This document shows, in pieces, positions 33,623-45,136 of a DNA stretch of 64,000 bases. The notes under the pieces were generated by a model. It searched no databases. It was not told the DNA's origin and saw only the letters and a list, made by a program, of their open reading frames with translations. The stretch is from Umbelopsis ramanniana AG (lineage: Eukaryota; Mucoromycota; Umbelopsidomycetes; Umbelopsidales; Umbelopsidaceae), in contig NW_026252120.1 in the NCBI RefSeq assembly GCF_025399195.1, positions 124,001 through 188,000 of the forward strand, written 5' to 3'. Position 1 is the stretch's first letter. Each line of letters begins with the position of its first letter. The translations under genes were made by a program, and so were the position numbers.

Positions 33623-36600
33623 TTATTCAGTAGCCAGGTTGGAACGAATGGCTTCTTCGAATCTAGAATGTAGCTTAATGCCAGTTTCCAAATGGACACT
33701 TGCTTTTGACTTATGCAGCGTCCCTATGTTGTCTAATTGCTGTATCTGCTCTTCGCTGAGCTGCCATAAATACCGGCGTACCGGTCTTCGTCTCGTACTT
33801 CGAAGTTGGCCAGGTATTGGTATTGTTTGTGCCATTAACATGGCATTGTCGGACTTACAGATAGCGAGCACATAGGGCAGATATTCGGCTACAATGCACC
33901 GAGCATCTTGAGCCTTGCTGCGCAAAGGTAGTAATGGCGCTATCAATGTCGATTGGTGATGGCTGTAAATACAGGGCATTAGAACAACCTTTCTTATCGT
34001 TTTTTCTTTGTTACTAACCATACGAAACTTTGCTATGCTTACACTAGAATAGATGTCGTTTCGCTTGTACTTCTTGTAATTGCTATATCTGGAACAACCT
34101 GCTCGTTTAATGTACTTGCAGCTTTCGCGATCCGACTATCCACGTCCCAATGATCGTAGTCGGTGGGTGTTTTCCAGAGTATCTTATAACCCAGCACATT
34201 GTCTTTGCTTGGTCCATATTCGTCAATCTCATCGATCTACATAGCAAACATACCTAATAAGTGACCGATCGCAATATAACCATTTCATAAAAAAAAATCT
34301 TTGCTTGTTTTTCCCCTGTTTCTCCTAAGCTGCCATACGTCCATACCATGCTATAGTACGTTTTGCCAAGATAAAATTTAACATACCTGATCTGCTTTAC
34401 TGTCTTTCAGAAAAGCATCGATATAAGATTGAGCATCCGCTGCTTTAGCCATCGTCTCGAGGCTTAAGTTGCCCGATTCGCCATGGTTCGTGGTGATAGC
34501 TCGTCGTTCAGCCAAGACGGTGGCAATCTCATCATGAAACGTTTCATCCCTCCCTATAATTTGATCAATTAAGAATGGATAAACACCTAATGACATTTTA
34601 TCACTTCCGGGGAACGCTTGTTTTCTTGACCAGAGTTCCAAGGAGTTTAACAATTTGCGAAGATCTTGTCCAAATATGATACACAGATAGTATAGTTCAC
34701 ATGGATCAATAAGATACCCTTCTGCAATGCATACCAGCTGCAAATACTGTGTTGTCGCCTCAATTGATGGTAATTCAAAGTACAGGGTGGTTTGGAGAGC
34801 TAATAAGTCATATGGTACAAGACCGATGTCTGAAGTGGAAAAATAAAAATCATAAAAGCAATATGTTTGATCAGCACAAAATGTCATCTGGTGATATCTA
34901 CTGAAAGCATGGTCAATGCCGTTTTGTTTTTACCATTGCACGTCATGACAATAGGTCGCTTGCTCTTGTGTGCCAAACTAATCACCGAGCTCCAGAAAGT
35001 CTTATCCTCTTCGTACAGGATGTCAACTTCTTCCAAGAGAATGAGGCTTTGCTTCGGATTTCTCGCTTCGTTCAGCGGCGCTTCTGGAGCCAGCGGTGGC
35101 GGAGGCAACGACTCCACCTCCTCCGCTGAGCTAATATCTACCAAATCATTGGATACCTGGCTACCCGTTGTTTGTTGATCATCGTTTGCTTTGTGCTCAG
35201 GTACAGTAGATGTGGTGTTGGATTCGATATCTGTCGCAGTTGGAAGACCTTCAATATCCACATCTTCTGTTGCGGAGCTCGTATCCACTGAACTATCGGT
35301 AGGCGTTTCCGGAGGTGGCGATAAAGATTTCACCTTCATCCTTAAGAAGTGCCTCGTAATATCTCCACTTCCAATAGAAGCCTTGCTTGTAGCTTTAGAC
35401 TTTTTGACTTTTGGTGCCGAATCTCCTTTTTTTGGCCTGCCTCGCTTCCGTTTTCCGCTGTCGCCGGAGACAAGCTTTTCGTCAGTAGGTTTGACGGAGT
35501 CAATGTGAGTCACTGCTTGCTCTTCAGGATTCACCTTGGTAAAGCTGGCGAAAGGGTCGAAGGTACTTCTGTCAACATGATCGAAAGAAACTTGGTGACT
35601 TTCTGCCATTTCACCAACCATGGCAAGTATGTCTTTGGCGCTTCGCTTCTGCCCCGCATTAATCTCGAAAACATCGTAACCAACCTCGTTAGCCGCGGTA
35701 TAAACAGATGCAGTCTTGCCTACTCCGTGGCATCCCACAAGCAAAATCAGATTAGACCTTGCTTTCCCTTCCATTTTCTTCGTTTGACTTGAGGTCTGCT
35801 TTCGTCGCTTATTCGTTTTAATTGTACTAGGCATGAAATCCTGATCATTTTCGTCGATGTCTTGAATAGAAACATTCATGATATCGAAGATTTCTTTTTG
35901 GCTGTATCCATCCCCATCCTCATCCTCTACAATGAAATCTTGAAGCTCAGTTGGAATATTTGAACTTTTAGCTTTCGTACTCATTTTCCCAGTGACATTG
36001 TGGGATGATTTTTGTACTGCTTCAAGCGGTGCAACTATGGGCGAGACTTTCATTTCCTGTAACCAGTCACGAAGATATGTACAGTTACCAGAATTTCCCA
36101 ACAATCCGTCAATAGTAAGTGGTCGATATTTGTCTCGCCAAGGAAAGCTGCGAGGATCCTGAGTTGGCAAGGCATCTTCGTCCGCCGGTGCCGGGTATAA
36201 ATACTCAAATAGCGATAGACAGGCATCAGTTCTCCAGCCGTCGGGATACAATTTGTCTAATAAACGCAGCATTCGTGATCTTGACAGTAATGGGTACTTG
36301 AGGTCTGCAAAATCAGGTCGCGGCCGCCGCTTTGCCTCTGTCTCCTGCTCACTTCGAAGAGATCGCTGGTGAGCAAAAAATGCTGAGGATAATTGTTCAG
36401 GAACTGGTTGTTTCCGACGGGATTGCTTTGAAGTCGAGTGTGAATATGCATTGGTATCATGACTTTCTTCATGGTAACCTACGAAGAGTTCAATGAGCTC
36501 TTCAGCGCTAGGCTCACGCTGGTAAATATGTCCTCCCTCGAAAATATCTAAGTCGGGCCACTGAGGAGAGCACGGACTTGATTGCTTTCTAGAGGCAGTC

Positions 36601-36812
36601 CTTCTCGTGGGCTGTTTTGACGCGGCCACTGTGCCTTTGATTGGCGGTGGCTGCTGGAAAATGGTTGGAATGGTGACAGTTGACTGTGGTCGATCAGCAT
36701 TGGTAGTTTCGGTAGTGGTGACGCATGGTGATTCGGCTTCTTGATCGACTTTGGCTCGAGGACGAAAAAACGGGTGAAGCTGGTCGTTTGGAGGGCGCTC
36801 AGCCATGGCCAT
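33623..36812 (-). CDS. ELG1: Elg1/ATAD5 RFC-like PCNA unloader, large subunit
   Basis: Four exons (36812-34934, 34829-34387, 34236-34043, 33962-33623) give 951 residues. The N-terminus is disordered, with a PIP-like NDQLHPFF near residues 9-16. The AAA+ part begins WRDKYRPLTIDGLLGN; the Walker A is LLVGCHGVGKTASVYTAANE, followed by VFEINAGQKRSAKDIL, and the Walker B is SLILLEEVDILYEED. PIVMTCN is the sensor-like strand. A long acidic/basic insert (about 400-590) separates Walker A and B, as in other Elg1/ATAD5 proteins. The C-terminus is a helical RFC collar (LVPYDLLALQTTLYFELPS). It replaces Rfc1 in an Rfc2-5 complex that removes PCNA from DNA after ligation. Rfc1 itself would have a BRCT domain, absent here; Ctf18 has a different insert. 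Confidence 0.91.
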
Positions 36813-37468
36813 TCTTTTTCTGCCGGCTTGAAAATTGCTAAAGCGCGACGCGCACCGGTATTAAGAAGTAATCGTTACCGGCAAAGTGGAACCTAAACAT
36901 TTTTTAACACGCGACGTGGTGAAAGTCACTCGCCTGAGATTTCTTCTATCATACATTTTTATAAACTAAGCAAGCTAGTATTGAGTCCCTTTCTTTGAAT
37001 GCAATAGAAATATAATCAAAACCACATCATTGCCTTCCTAGTACTTATACGCAACTGGTAGTTGTCGGGTGGACGAAGTTTGTGCTATTCGTTTTTGGAG
37101 CTATGAAAGTGCTGAAGAACACTCCATTATATAGCCATTTTGAGAAGCTCATTTATGATGACTAGTTTCTCTTCACCAGAGCCATTGAGAATGTTACAAA
37201 CATAGAACGACGTATAAGAACCTGGTATGCCATTGAGGCGCGGGTAGGCTCGTATCTCGTGTTTCATTTCGTTTACCTATGTTATGCCCATCTCTGATAC
37301 TCTTCAGTAGATATGTTTTTGATCATTTCTAATTGGATTCAAATTTATGAATATTTACTTAAGGTTATTCGGTAATACGGTACGTGGAGTGGGAACGGAA
37401 CACAGTGCAATACAAATTTCTGGCCATGAGAAGAACTCCGCAACGACTGGCTCAGCTCACCTTGTCAT
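36813..37468. promoter_or_regulatory. Divergent promoter between ELG1 and the GCK kinase gene
   Basis: No gene is supported in these 656 bases. The half near ELG1 carries AGCGCGACGCGCACC (36841-36855) and AACACGCGACGTGG (36907-36920). ACGCG cores resemble the MCB box (ACGCGT) bound by MBF at G1/S genes, which would suit a replication factor, though no perfect ACGCGT is present. The rest is AT-rich. Confidence 0.4.
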
Positions 37469-40253
37469 ATGCAACCATCCTCGCAAGCCGTTCCCGCATC
37501 CCAGCTATACACCAAGTTGAAGCGGGTGGGAAAAGGCGCATATGGTTCGGTATACAAAGGGTATGTTGAAATATCGTTTCGGTCTTCATTTACAGCCTAC
37601 GCATACTAACCATGGTGCAGTCTTGACAATAAGTCAGGGAAGGTGATTGCAATCAAGATTTTGAATCTTGACACTGCCGAAGACGATGTCACAGATATCC
37701 AAAAAGAGATTACCCTCCTCTCAGACCTTACACGCTCTGGATCTGTCAATATTACTCCATATCATGGATGTTTCCTGAACAAAACGAAGCTTTGGATTAT
37801 CATGGATTTTGCCGCAGGAGGGAGCGTTCTAAAACTAGTAAGTGAATTTTACTCAAGTGATATGAAAGTGAAATAGTTTTATACTTATTGAAACTTGTAT
37901 TTGTATTTGCTCTTGCTGTAGATGAAGGCTGGCAAAATTGAAGAAAAGTATATAGCCGTAATTGCGAGGGAAGTCTTAATGGCTTTGAGATATCTGCACA
38001 AAAACAAAATCATACATCGCGATATCAAAGGTAACAGCATCATACATTCCTTTATCATGAAAACCTTATTGCAATTAACTGACATTCGATACATCTCGGT
38101 TTCAGCTGCAAATATATTGTTGACTGACGAAGGAAATATCCAATTATGTGATTTTGGCGTCGCTGGTCAGACATCGATGAATTGCTTGAAACGTAATTCC
38201 TTTGTGGGAACACCCTATTGGATGGCTCCAGAGGTCATACGGGAAGGAGCGTTGTATGATTTTAAGGTGAGTGAGGCGCTTCATTATATCTTTGGCTGTT
38301 GCTAAATATTTTAACTCAAATGATGTACTGTCAGGCCGACATTTGGTCCTTTGGTATAACTATTTACGAGATTGCGACCGGCAACCCTCCGTTAGCAAAT
38401 CATCATCCAATGAAAGCTATTATCCTGATACCTCGGTCAAAACCACCGCAACTAGAAGGACAATTCTCGGCAGCAATCAAAGAATTTGTGGAACAGTGTG
38501 TGAATGAAGACCCAGATGAGGTACGATGATAGTTGTAGCCTCACTGCCAAAATACCGTTTTATTTAAACTATTATAATAATCATTTTTATTTAGCGACCG
38601 AGTGCAGATGACCTTCTCAAATCCAAATTTATACGATTTGCTAGCAAAACAAGCTCCACCATTTTGATAGACTTAATAAGGAGATACGATGAATGGAAGC
38701 AAGAACAGGAGGCCAAGAGAAGCAGTTTTACCTCGCAGGACATGAATAACAGGTATTTCATTAAGGATTGGCTAACACCGCCGGAGCGGAAGATACATGT
38801 TACTTACTTTTGGACCGGCAAAAAGTGATATAGATGACGAATTTGAAATTAGTGACTTTGACGACCTCAATAATGATGCATGGGAGTTTGATGTGAGTAC
38901 TGCTGCTGAAGCGTGCACTGGTGCTGTCTTCTCGTTATTAATAATTCCTATCGCACTACGTAGACTTTTAAAAGCGAACAGCCACCCGCCATACTTAGGT
39001 CACAAACCGACATCACTTCAGTTTCACCTCCATCTACCAGCATTATACCCAACGATACAACAGTTACTCAAGCTGACTTTCTACAACCATCTCTTGGAGG
39101 ACGTCCATATCAAAGGGCATATTCCGACACGCATCCTTTAGTACGCCTCTTCATCGATACAAAGTCTGCTCAGAACGCACAAGGCAATAATCTCTCTGTA
39201 AATAACCCCAATGCCTTTTATGGTAGCCCTTCTGCGCCGTCAGCATCCAATACAATATCAAGTACCCCAAGCATCTCTCCGTCGGTCTTCCCTTCTACAA
39301 ATGCGGATCCAATCCTTGATCTTTCCAGTGCAACTTTAGTTCCCGGATCATATTCAGTGAACTCGACTGTGGCAACTGCTCGCCAGGTTGACAGGAAAGC
39401 AGCAGGAGAACTTCGAATAGGTCATGAACATTTCGATGTATCACATTCCCCTGCTCCGTCAGCGGTAGGACTCTCATTATCTGCACAGCAAGTTCCCTTG
39501 GCTTCGCCACATTTAAAGCCTTTGGATTCAACTAGCGTAACCCCCACAGCAACTTTGAAAAACAGCGATGCTCATAACTTTGATCAGTTATCTGGCGAGC
39601 ACCACGATGCACACTCAATGTTTGACCTGAACACGTCTACAACCATCACTAGTACGGCTAGGTTGACTCCACAGCAGACTTCTTTAGCGCCAACCACGCC
39701 GCGGTCCTTTGAGAAATTGTCACCCACTGGTCTTGGTATCAGTAAGCCTCTAGCCATGCGTCAAGGCTCTCTACCAGATCAATTACCGCCATCTCGACCG
39801 GGATCCCGCCGACCCTCACGGGCTACTGGTGTATCGCCAGGCGCCGAAGAGTTTGATTCAGAGGCTGCAGAGATTGCGCTTACTCAATATGCCAGGAGAG
39901 TAAGGTCGACAACCAACTTACATCCTGAAGATGAGATGCCTTTAAAGGCACTTGTCACTAATAAGCACCAAATGCAAGAAGACGATAAAAAAGGGATTGC
40001 AACAGGCAGCAAGTTTGGAGGTGGTGTAGGTGATAGCAGCGCACGACATCTACAGAATATTACCACCTCTGGCCACTACTTTTCGTCACCAACTTCTAGT
40101 CCTACCACAACAATGCTACCCGAACTGCGCCCACTTCGCTTAGCCTCCTTGAGAAGTAGTGAAGATGTTTATCAGGAATTAGCTATTACCTTGAATAACC
40201 TTGATGAACATCTTGATGCTGTTGAACATGCATTATCAGCTATAAAGTTGTAA
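37469..40253 (+). CDS. Germinal-centre-type Ser/Thr kinase of the Nak1/Kic1 group
   Basis: Eight exons (37469-37560, 37621-37837, 37922-38030, 38106-38266, 38335-38520, 38595-38752, 38793-38892, 38964-40253) give 770 residues. The kinase domain (about 14-270) has VGKGAYGSVYKG, AIKILNLD, HRDIKAANILL, CDFGVAGQ and the GCK activation loop NSFVGTPYWMAPEVI. WIIMDFAAGGSVLKLMKAGK resembles the Kic1/Nak1 sequences of the RAM/MOR network, which acts with an NDR kinase in polarity and septation. An acidic patch follows the kinase (DIDDEFEISDFDDLNND), then a long Ser/Pro/Thr-rich tail, and a short C-terminal helix (QELAITLNNLDEHLDAVEHA). The 40-nt intron 38753-38792 is unusually short. The subgroup is inferred; GCK membership is firm. 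Confidence 0.92.
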
Positions 40254-40416
40254 ACCCTCTTACATCGTTTAATTTTACGTTTTATTTTATTTTTTGAAAT
40301 GATACGTATATTACAGCCCTCTGAAAATAACTGCATGCAGATAGAGCCAAACAAATTGTGTACAACAGGTATAGAGACAGTATAGGCGCGCAAAGGCATT
40401 GCTTTACTGCCGGTGA

Positions 40417-41812
40417 TTATTTTTGGGAATCCACCGCTATAGGCTCATAGCTTCCACTACTACCGTTGGTTGTCAATTTTGGTGGAATAGGTGTAAACGA
40501 GGATGTATTTATATTAGAGTCTTGGTTATTGTTATGGCCCGGTGTATTAGGTTGTGGTGTATTTGGACGATACTCTGATGCTGGCTATAAATTTTATATT
40601 GATCGCACATTAACATAAGAATAGCAAACTGAATTGTAACATCGCCATAAAAGCCCATACCTTATGGTCTTGCCCACTTGACGATCTGCCTTTTGAACTC
40701 GATACTGCTGTGCTGGAGGAATATAGATCTAACATATCAAAGACAGCGTCTACAGAAAAGGTCAGTTTAATGAGGTCAACTAGGGATATTTCATGGCAGT
40801 CAAAACCTACCCTCTATCTCATCTAGTTTGGTTGAAACCAGCTCCCACCATTCACTGTCTTCATCTGCAGTCAATTCGTGCGCAATAAGCTTGGAGGCTA
40901 GATATATAGAAGCACCGGCTATGATTTGAGGAGTATAAAGAAGACAAAGAGGAGATTTGATACTAATGGGAAAGGTCAGCCACAGCTGGGTTGATAAGCT
41001 AAATAGAATCTTACATACCTGTCATTGACAAACATCCAGGCGGTTTGCGCAAGACGGTTTGACTCTGATGAAAAAGCCACGTCAATCAATACGCATACAT
41101 CTACATTATTGCCATAAAATGTGACTAACCTCGTAGTTCATGGATGTATAGTAACAGGTAGTGATATGGATGTTCTATGGTCAGATCAAAGCAGATAGCC
41201 TCTAAAAGAACGCCTTCGTCGTATAAGATGATGTCCCTCCATCTTTGAAAATCCTTACTTTGCTCATCTAGCACAAGTTTCTCGTTTTTGGCGGCTTTTT
41301 GAGCGCAGACTGTCACTATGTCACGCAGCTTACGTCCAGATTCTTCCACTTTGGTCGCTAAAAAGATGGCTGTCGCGGCGATGTCCTACAACCAACTGGC
41401 ATTAAGTGGGATATCCTCTTTTAAAGTAAGCCAACTGCAAAAACATATCATTTCACTTACATAAAATGGGTAGTCCTTGAGTGACTTTCGCATAAAAAAT
41501 CGATGGAAGAACACCATTGCCGTTGCTATTGTAATTTGAGGTCTACTCGCGAAGATGCAGAGTTAGTTCGAGTCTCTTCGAAAAGTGTAAAGAAAGACTT
41601 CTTACTTACAGTTTTAGTGTCATGCCTACAGATTGTATGAAATTACAACCTTTGGCTCTGTCTTCCTTCTCTTTCTTGACGCTGAATCCGTCAATGGTTA
41701 TAGAAGGGGTATTGGACAATGCCTCCTTACGATAATACCATTGTTGCTGAAACTGTGTTAGAACCATTTGTGTCCGACGATCGCTTACGCAGAAGTTCAT
41801 AGGGTCAGGCAT
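40417..41812 (-). CDS. Transcriptional cyclin (T/K/Ctk2 family)
   Basis: About six exons; exon 1 is 41812-41610 (MPDPMNFCVSDRRTQMVLTQ). The cyclin box covers EKEDRAKGCNFIQSVGMTL, ATAMVFFHRFFMRKSLKDYP, AATAIFLATKVEESGRKLRD and ILLYDEGVLLEAICFDLTIE. The second fold contains TAWMFVNDS and LLYTPQIIAGASIYLASKL. The order and spacing match cyclins T, K and L and yeast Ctk2/Bur2 and fission-yeast Pch1, which activate CDK9/CDK12-like kinases on RNA polymerase II. It ends in a disordered Asn/Ser/Pro tail with stop at 40417. An ATG a little upstream is out of frame, so I start at 41812. Which transcription CDK it partners cannot be told from this window. Confidence 0.88.
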
Positions 41813-42184
41813 ACCTGGCTTACTTCCGATGGTGAGGCCATGTAAGGTAGCAAAATGGTGACAGACGTTTTCAAAAGAACCTCGAACAATTGCTCACCAA
41901 TTTTATGGAACATATCCCCGTCAATAAAACTTAACTCAGACAACAGTAGTCTACGATAAGAACAAACTGAAAACGTTCATACAAACTATCAAAACTGACT
42001 GGCAAAGTCATGGCTGAACCAATTAACAACATAGTTACGATTAACGTGTTATTGTGGCAATAGTATACATCTTCGCAACCCCAATTCTAACATTTACAAG
42101 GTATCATTGTAGAATACAAATAGATAAATAAACGCATCTAATACTACGGTATATTATAAAGCAAAAGTAGATAGTGGAAACTGC
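41813..42184. promoter_or_regulatory. Spacer holding the cyclin promoter
   Basis: These 372 AT-rich bases lie between the stop of the Hsp70-like gene and the start of the cyclin gene, both on the minus strand. I see no open frame, repeat or clear TATA box. Confidence 0.4.
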
Positions 42185-44498
42185 TTACGCATCTTCCGAA
42201 TCAAGCTTACTGGTGAATGACATCTGCTGACCCTTTACAAGAACCTCGATGCGTAATTCGGTGCTGGCGAAAATGAAGTCAATTTGAAGGTCAACGCGGT
42301 CTCCGGCACGAACACCAGGGAGATGCGGGATTTCTATGGGGAAATCTGCGATTTTTCGAACACCGGGATCAGTAACCTGCCGTGGTATTGGCCCATCACC
42401 ATCATAGGCATACAAGTCGGCTGGACAATTGAGCAATGGTTAATGTCTTGTAACAGTTATAGGTTAGGGTATGCCTGTTAATACTTACTCTCTGTGTTGG
42501 CTGGATAAGATATCCAAAAGTTTTTACGGATGGGATGATCTTGTACTTCGATTCTGTCGCCTTTTCGAAGATATACGTCGAATCTTGTAGAACAACGCTT
42601 AACACCATCAACAGTAATAATTGCGCTATCTTCGGGATCCAGCCCTTCTTCAAATTTCATTCGAGTCATCACGCCGTAAGTTCGCCGCGCAATTTTGCTT
42701 GTCACTTTGTTTGGATGTAGTGCGTGCATAACAGCACCATGGACGACAGCTAACTCGCCTCGAGGTGGCGAAGCGATCATGGTCACTCGATCGCGAAATT
42801 CTTTTTCAACCATAGAGTATAAATAATTAGAAGATCCAAAGCCGCCAACCATAAATATAGCGTTTATGTAAGTCTTGCATTGTCGCAGCTGCTCGTCAAT
42901 AAGCTTTATAACCCGGTTAATCACCGGTTTAAAGACTCGGTCATTTAACTCGTCTGCAGTGAGAAGAAGAATTCCGTTCTATATCGAAGTAAGTATTAGT
43001 TAAAAGATATATACCACTTTCTCTTTGTGGATGCAATCATGACTCCTCATACCTCCAATCCTATAGATTCGTCCGTCTGATCACACTGTGCTGACGCAGG
43101 TAGCTGTAGGTATTGCGTGTCCTTTCCATTGAATTCAGGCTAAACAAATCGTTAGTGACCATTATTAAAACAAGCTATAGTTGATAGACCATTCATAGTA
43201 CCTTGATAGTTTGAACAAATTCATCCATCATTATCTCAAAGGCACATGCTGGAATGGATTTGATGTATCGTTTGAGTTTCGATCTCAAAAGCTTCCGCAT
43301 ATTCTCGTCAATGTATGCTCCTCCGCAGAGTCCGCCTTGGCCTTTTGTAAGTTCCTTCAAAGTTCTTGGTTGTTTTGGATCTAAGTGTTCTATCTCGCTG
43401 AAGACAAAGAGAAATCATCAGTATCGGCATAGAACTAAATTCGTCAAAGTGTCAAGACACTTACTAAACAATAAGATCCACAGTGCCACCACCAGCATCA
43501 ACAATCATAAATTTGTCTCCGTGTTGAAGGTTCCAAGATTCACTGCGCTTTTCACAGTACAGAGCTGCAGCTTCAGGCTCGCTTATTAATATGAGGCGTT
43601 CAACGGGATCGTCTCGTGATATGATACCAGACCGTAAAGCTGCTTCTCGCATGCTAGTCTTAGCTCTGTCAGACCAAATGGCAGGCACAGTTAAGCAGTA
43701 TCGGAATCTTTCAGGTTCGATGTTATTTGCAAATCCCTTTCGTAGTTCTTCCATGGCGTTCTGATGAAAAAGCTTAAGGTAGTCCGAGATCGGTCTGATA
43801 GGGTCGAACGTCTCAGATCCAACTATTAAAGGCGGTAATTCGCCATACTCCTGGTTATCCGATAGATGAAGCTTAAAACACTTAAGTAAAGTCGAGTCCT
43901 TCGTATTTGGCTTCAGTACGGCTAATCTGGCGCCGTTACCCCAATCTTGAACCTTTAGCGGCTTATGCTTATAAAGGAGCAACGTCGGTGTCTAAAATGA
44001 GCAGGATGTGCGTCAGGGTCGGCTAGTTACAACTTTAGGGTGTATTGCTGAGAGCAATCTAACAAGTCATACCTTGGAATAAAAACCACTATATTTATGC
44101 CATTTCGTGATGTCTTGAATATTTTCATCTTCAGCAAATGCGTAGCTGCATCCCTGTTGACAATAGATAATGTGTCAATAATGCAAAGCACCGATCTCTC
44201 AAATATTTACAATGAATCGTTGCGATACCGACTGAAAAAGTTGTACCTAAAAAGATATGACACCATAACCGAATCATTAGTTATACTCTGGGGATACTGT
44301 CAGTTTTGAAAATGGCAGTGGCCACCTACCGAAATCAATAGCAACGACTACAGCGTATTTCTTGAAGTCTATTGGCCGGCTCTCTGTAACTGGCTTTACC
44401 AAAGGCGAAGACGGTGGAACGGTATTAGCAATATCGTTTTGATCACCGTTAGTATTGACAGGTAGTGTAGGCAAAGGCTCGACGGGTGTTGTGGTCAT
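42185..44498 (-). CDS. HSPA12-like Hsp70-superfamily ATPase
   Basis: Exons begin 44498-44330, a 14-nt microexon 44246-44233, 44153-44073, and 43991-43465, then further exons to the stop at 42185. The microexon encodes GTTFS and joins the flanks into AIDFGTTFSGCSYAF, the actin/Hsp70 phosphate-1 loop. Later motifs are RYCLTVPAIWSDRAKTSMRE, ISEPEAAALYC, the phosphate-2 loop KFMIVDAGGGTVDLIVYEIE, KGQGGLCGGAYID, and the adenosine loop AIFMVGGFGSSNYLY. The C-terminal part is short and lacks a typical Hsp70 substrate domain and EEVD end, which fits HSPA12-type proteins that are multiplied in many basal and filamentous fungi. A proline-rich 45-residue tail precedes the ATPase. The client or ligand is unknown. 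Confidence 0.9.
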
Positions 44499-45136
44499 TG
44501 ATGGGGCCTCCGTACTTTGTGCACGAAATTAGTGATTTCAAAGCGACTTTCAGGTACAGCTAACGCCAATCAGTACAAAGCGAATTACCTAGGCTTGCTA
44601 CTTCTCCGGAACAGATTATGCATCACAGAGGTTGACTACTGCGCAGAAACAACGAGGAAAAGTTGTATTGGAGAAAGCCAAGAATAGCGATGGTTTTTTA
44701 AGGCTAAAATAAAATGGGCCATTTTTGGTACTCATTTGTGTCCTACTCTGATGGATGCGAAAAACCACAGGCACAATGCTAAGTGTCCGGCTGAACAGGG
44801 TGGTTGAATATTGGATGTCATGATAAACTCTTTTAAAAAATGCTGAAGCCTGTTGCGAACATCTAGTTTTTAACCACAAGGAACACTGAGAGCTACTGTG
44901 CATCATTATAGCGGTAAAGTACGTAATGACAACGTAGCTGGCAGTACATGTGTTGCAAACGCTTACTCAATCAACTGTTTCCGCACGGCTATTAGGCCCA
45001 AAGGCCGTTGACCACATTTCGCTAAAAACAATCAAGGTATCAAAGTGCAACTTTGTCATTCATGATTTGACCTGTTGCATAATTTTATTGCGGAAGACAT
45101 TCAGCGCAAACACCTATTTGGAGCAAGTATGTCAAT
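44499..45136. other. Spacer between the Hsp70-like and UBX genes
   Basis: No gene is supported. A 96-codon minus-strand frame (44616-44906) shows no family motif. The region should contain the promoter of the Hsp70-like gene near 44500-44700 and the 3' region of the UBX gene. Confidence 0.45.

Noticed and set aside
34867-35792. Plus-strand frames of 103-147 codons
   Set aside because: Antisense to the ELG1 AAA+ exon, which has intact Walker motifs.
33623-36812. Replication factor C large subunit Rfc1
   Set aside because: There is no BRCT domain, and the GCHGVGKTASVYTAANE Walker A with a long insert before Walker B fits Elg1/ATAD5 better.
44616-44906. 96-codon minus-strand frame upstream of the Hsp70-like gene
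   Set aside because: Cys/Phe-rich without family motif or clear exon partners; likely chance in the spacer.
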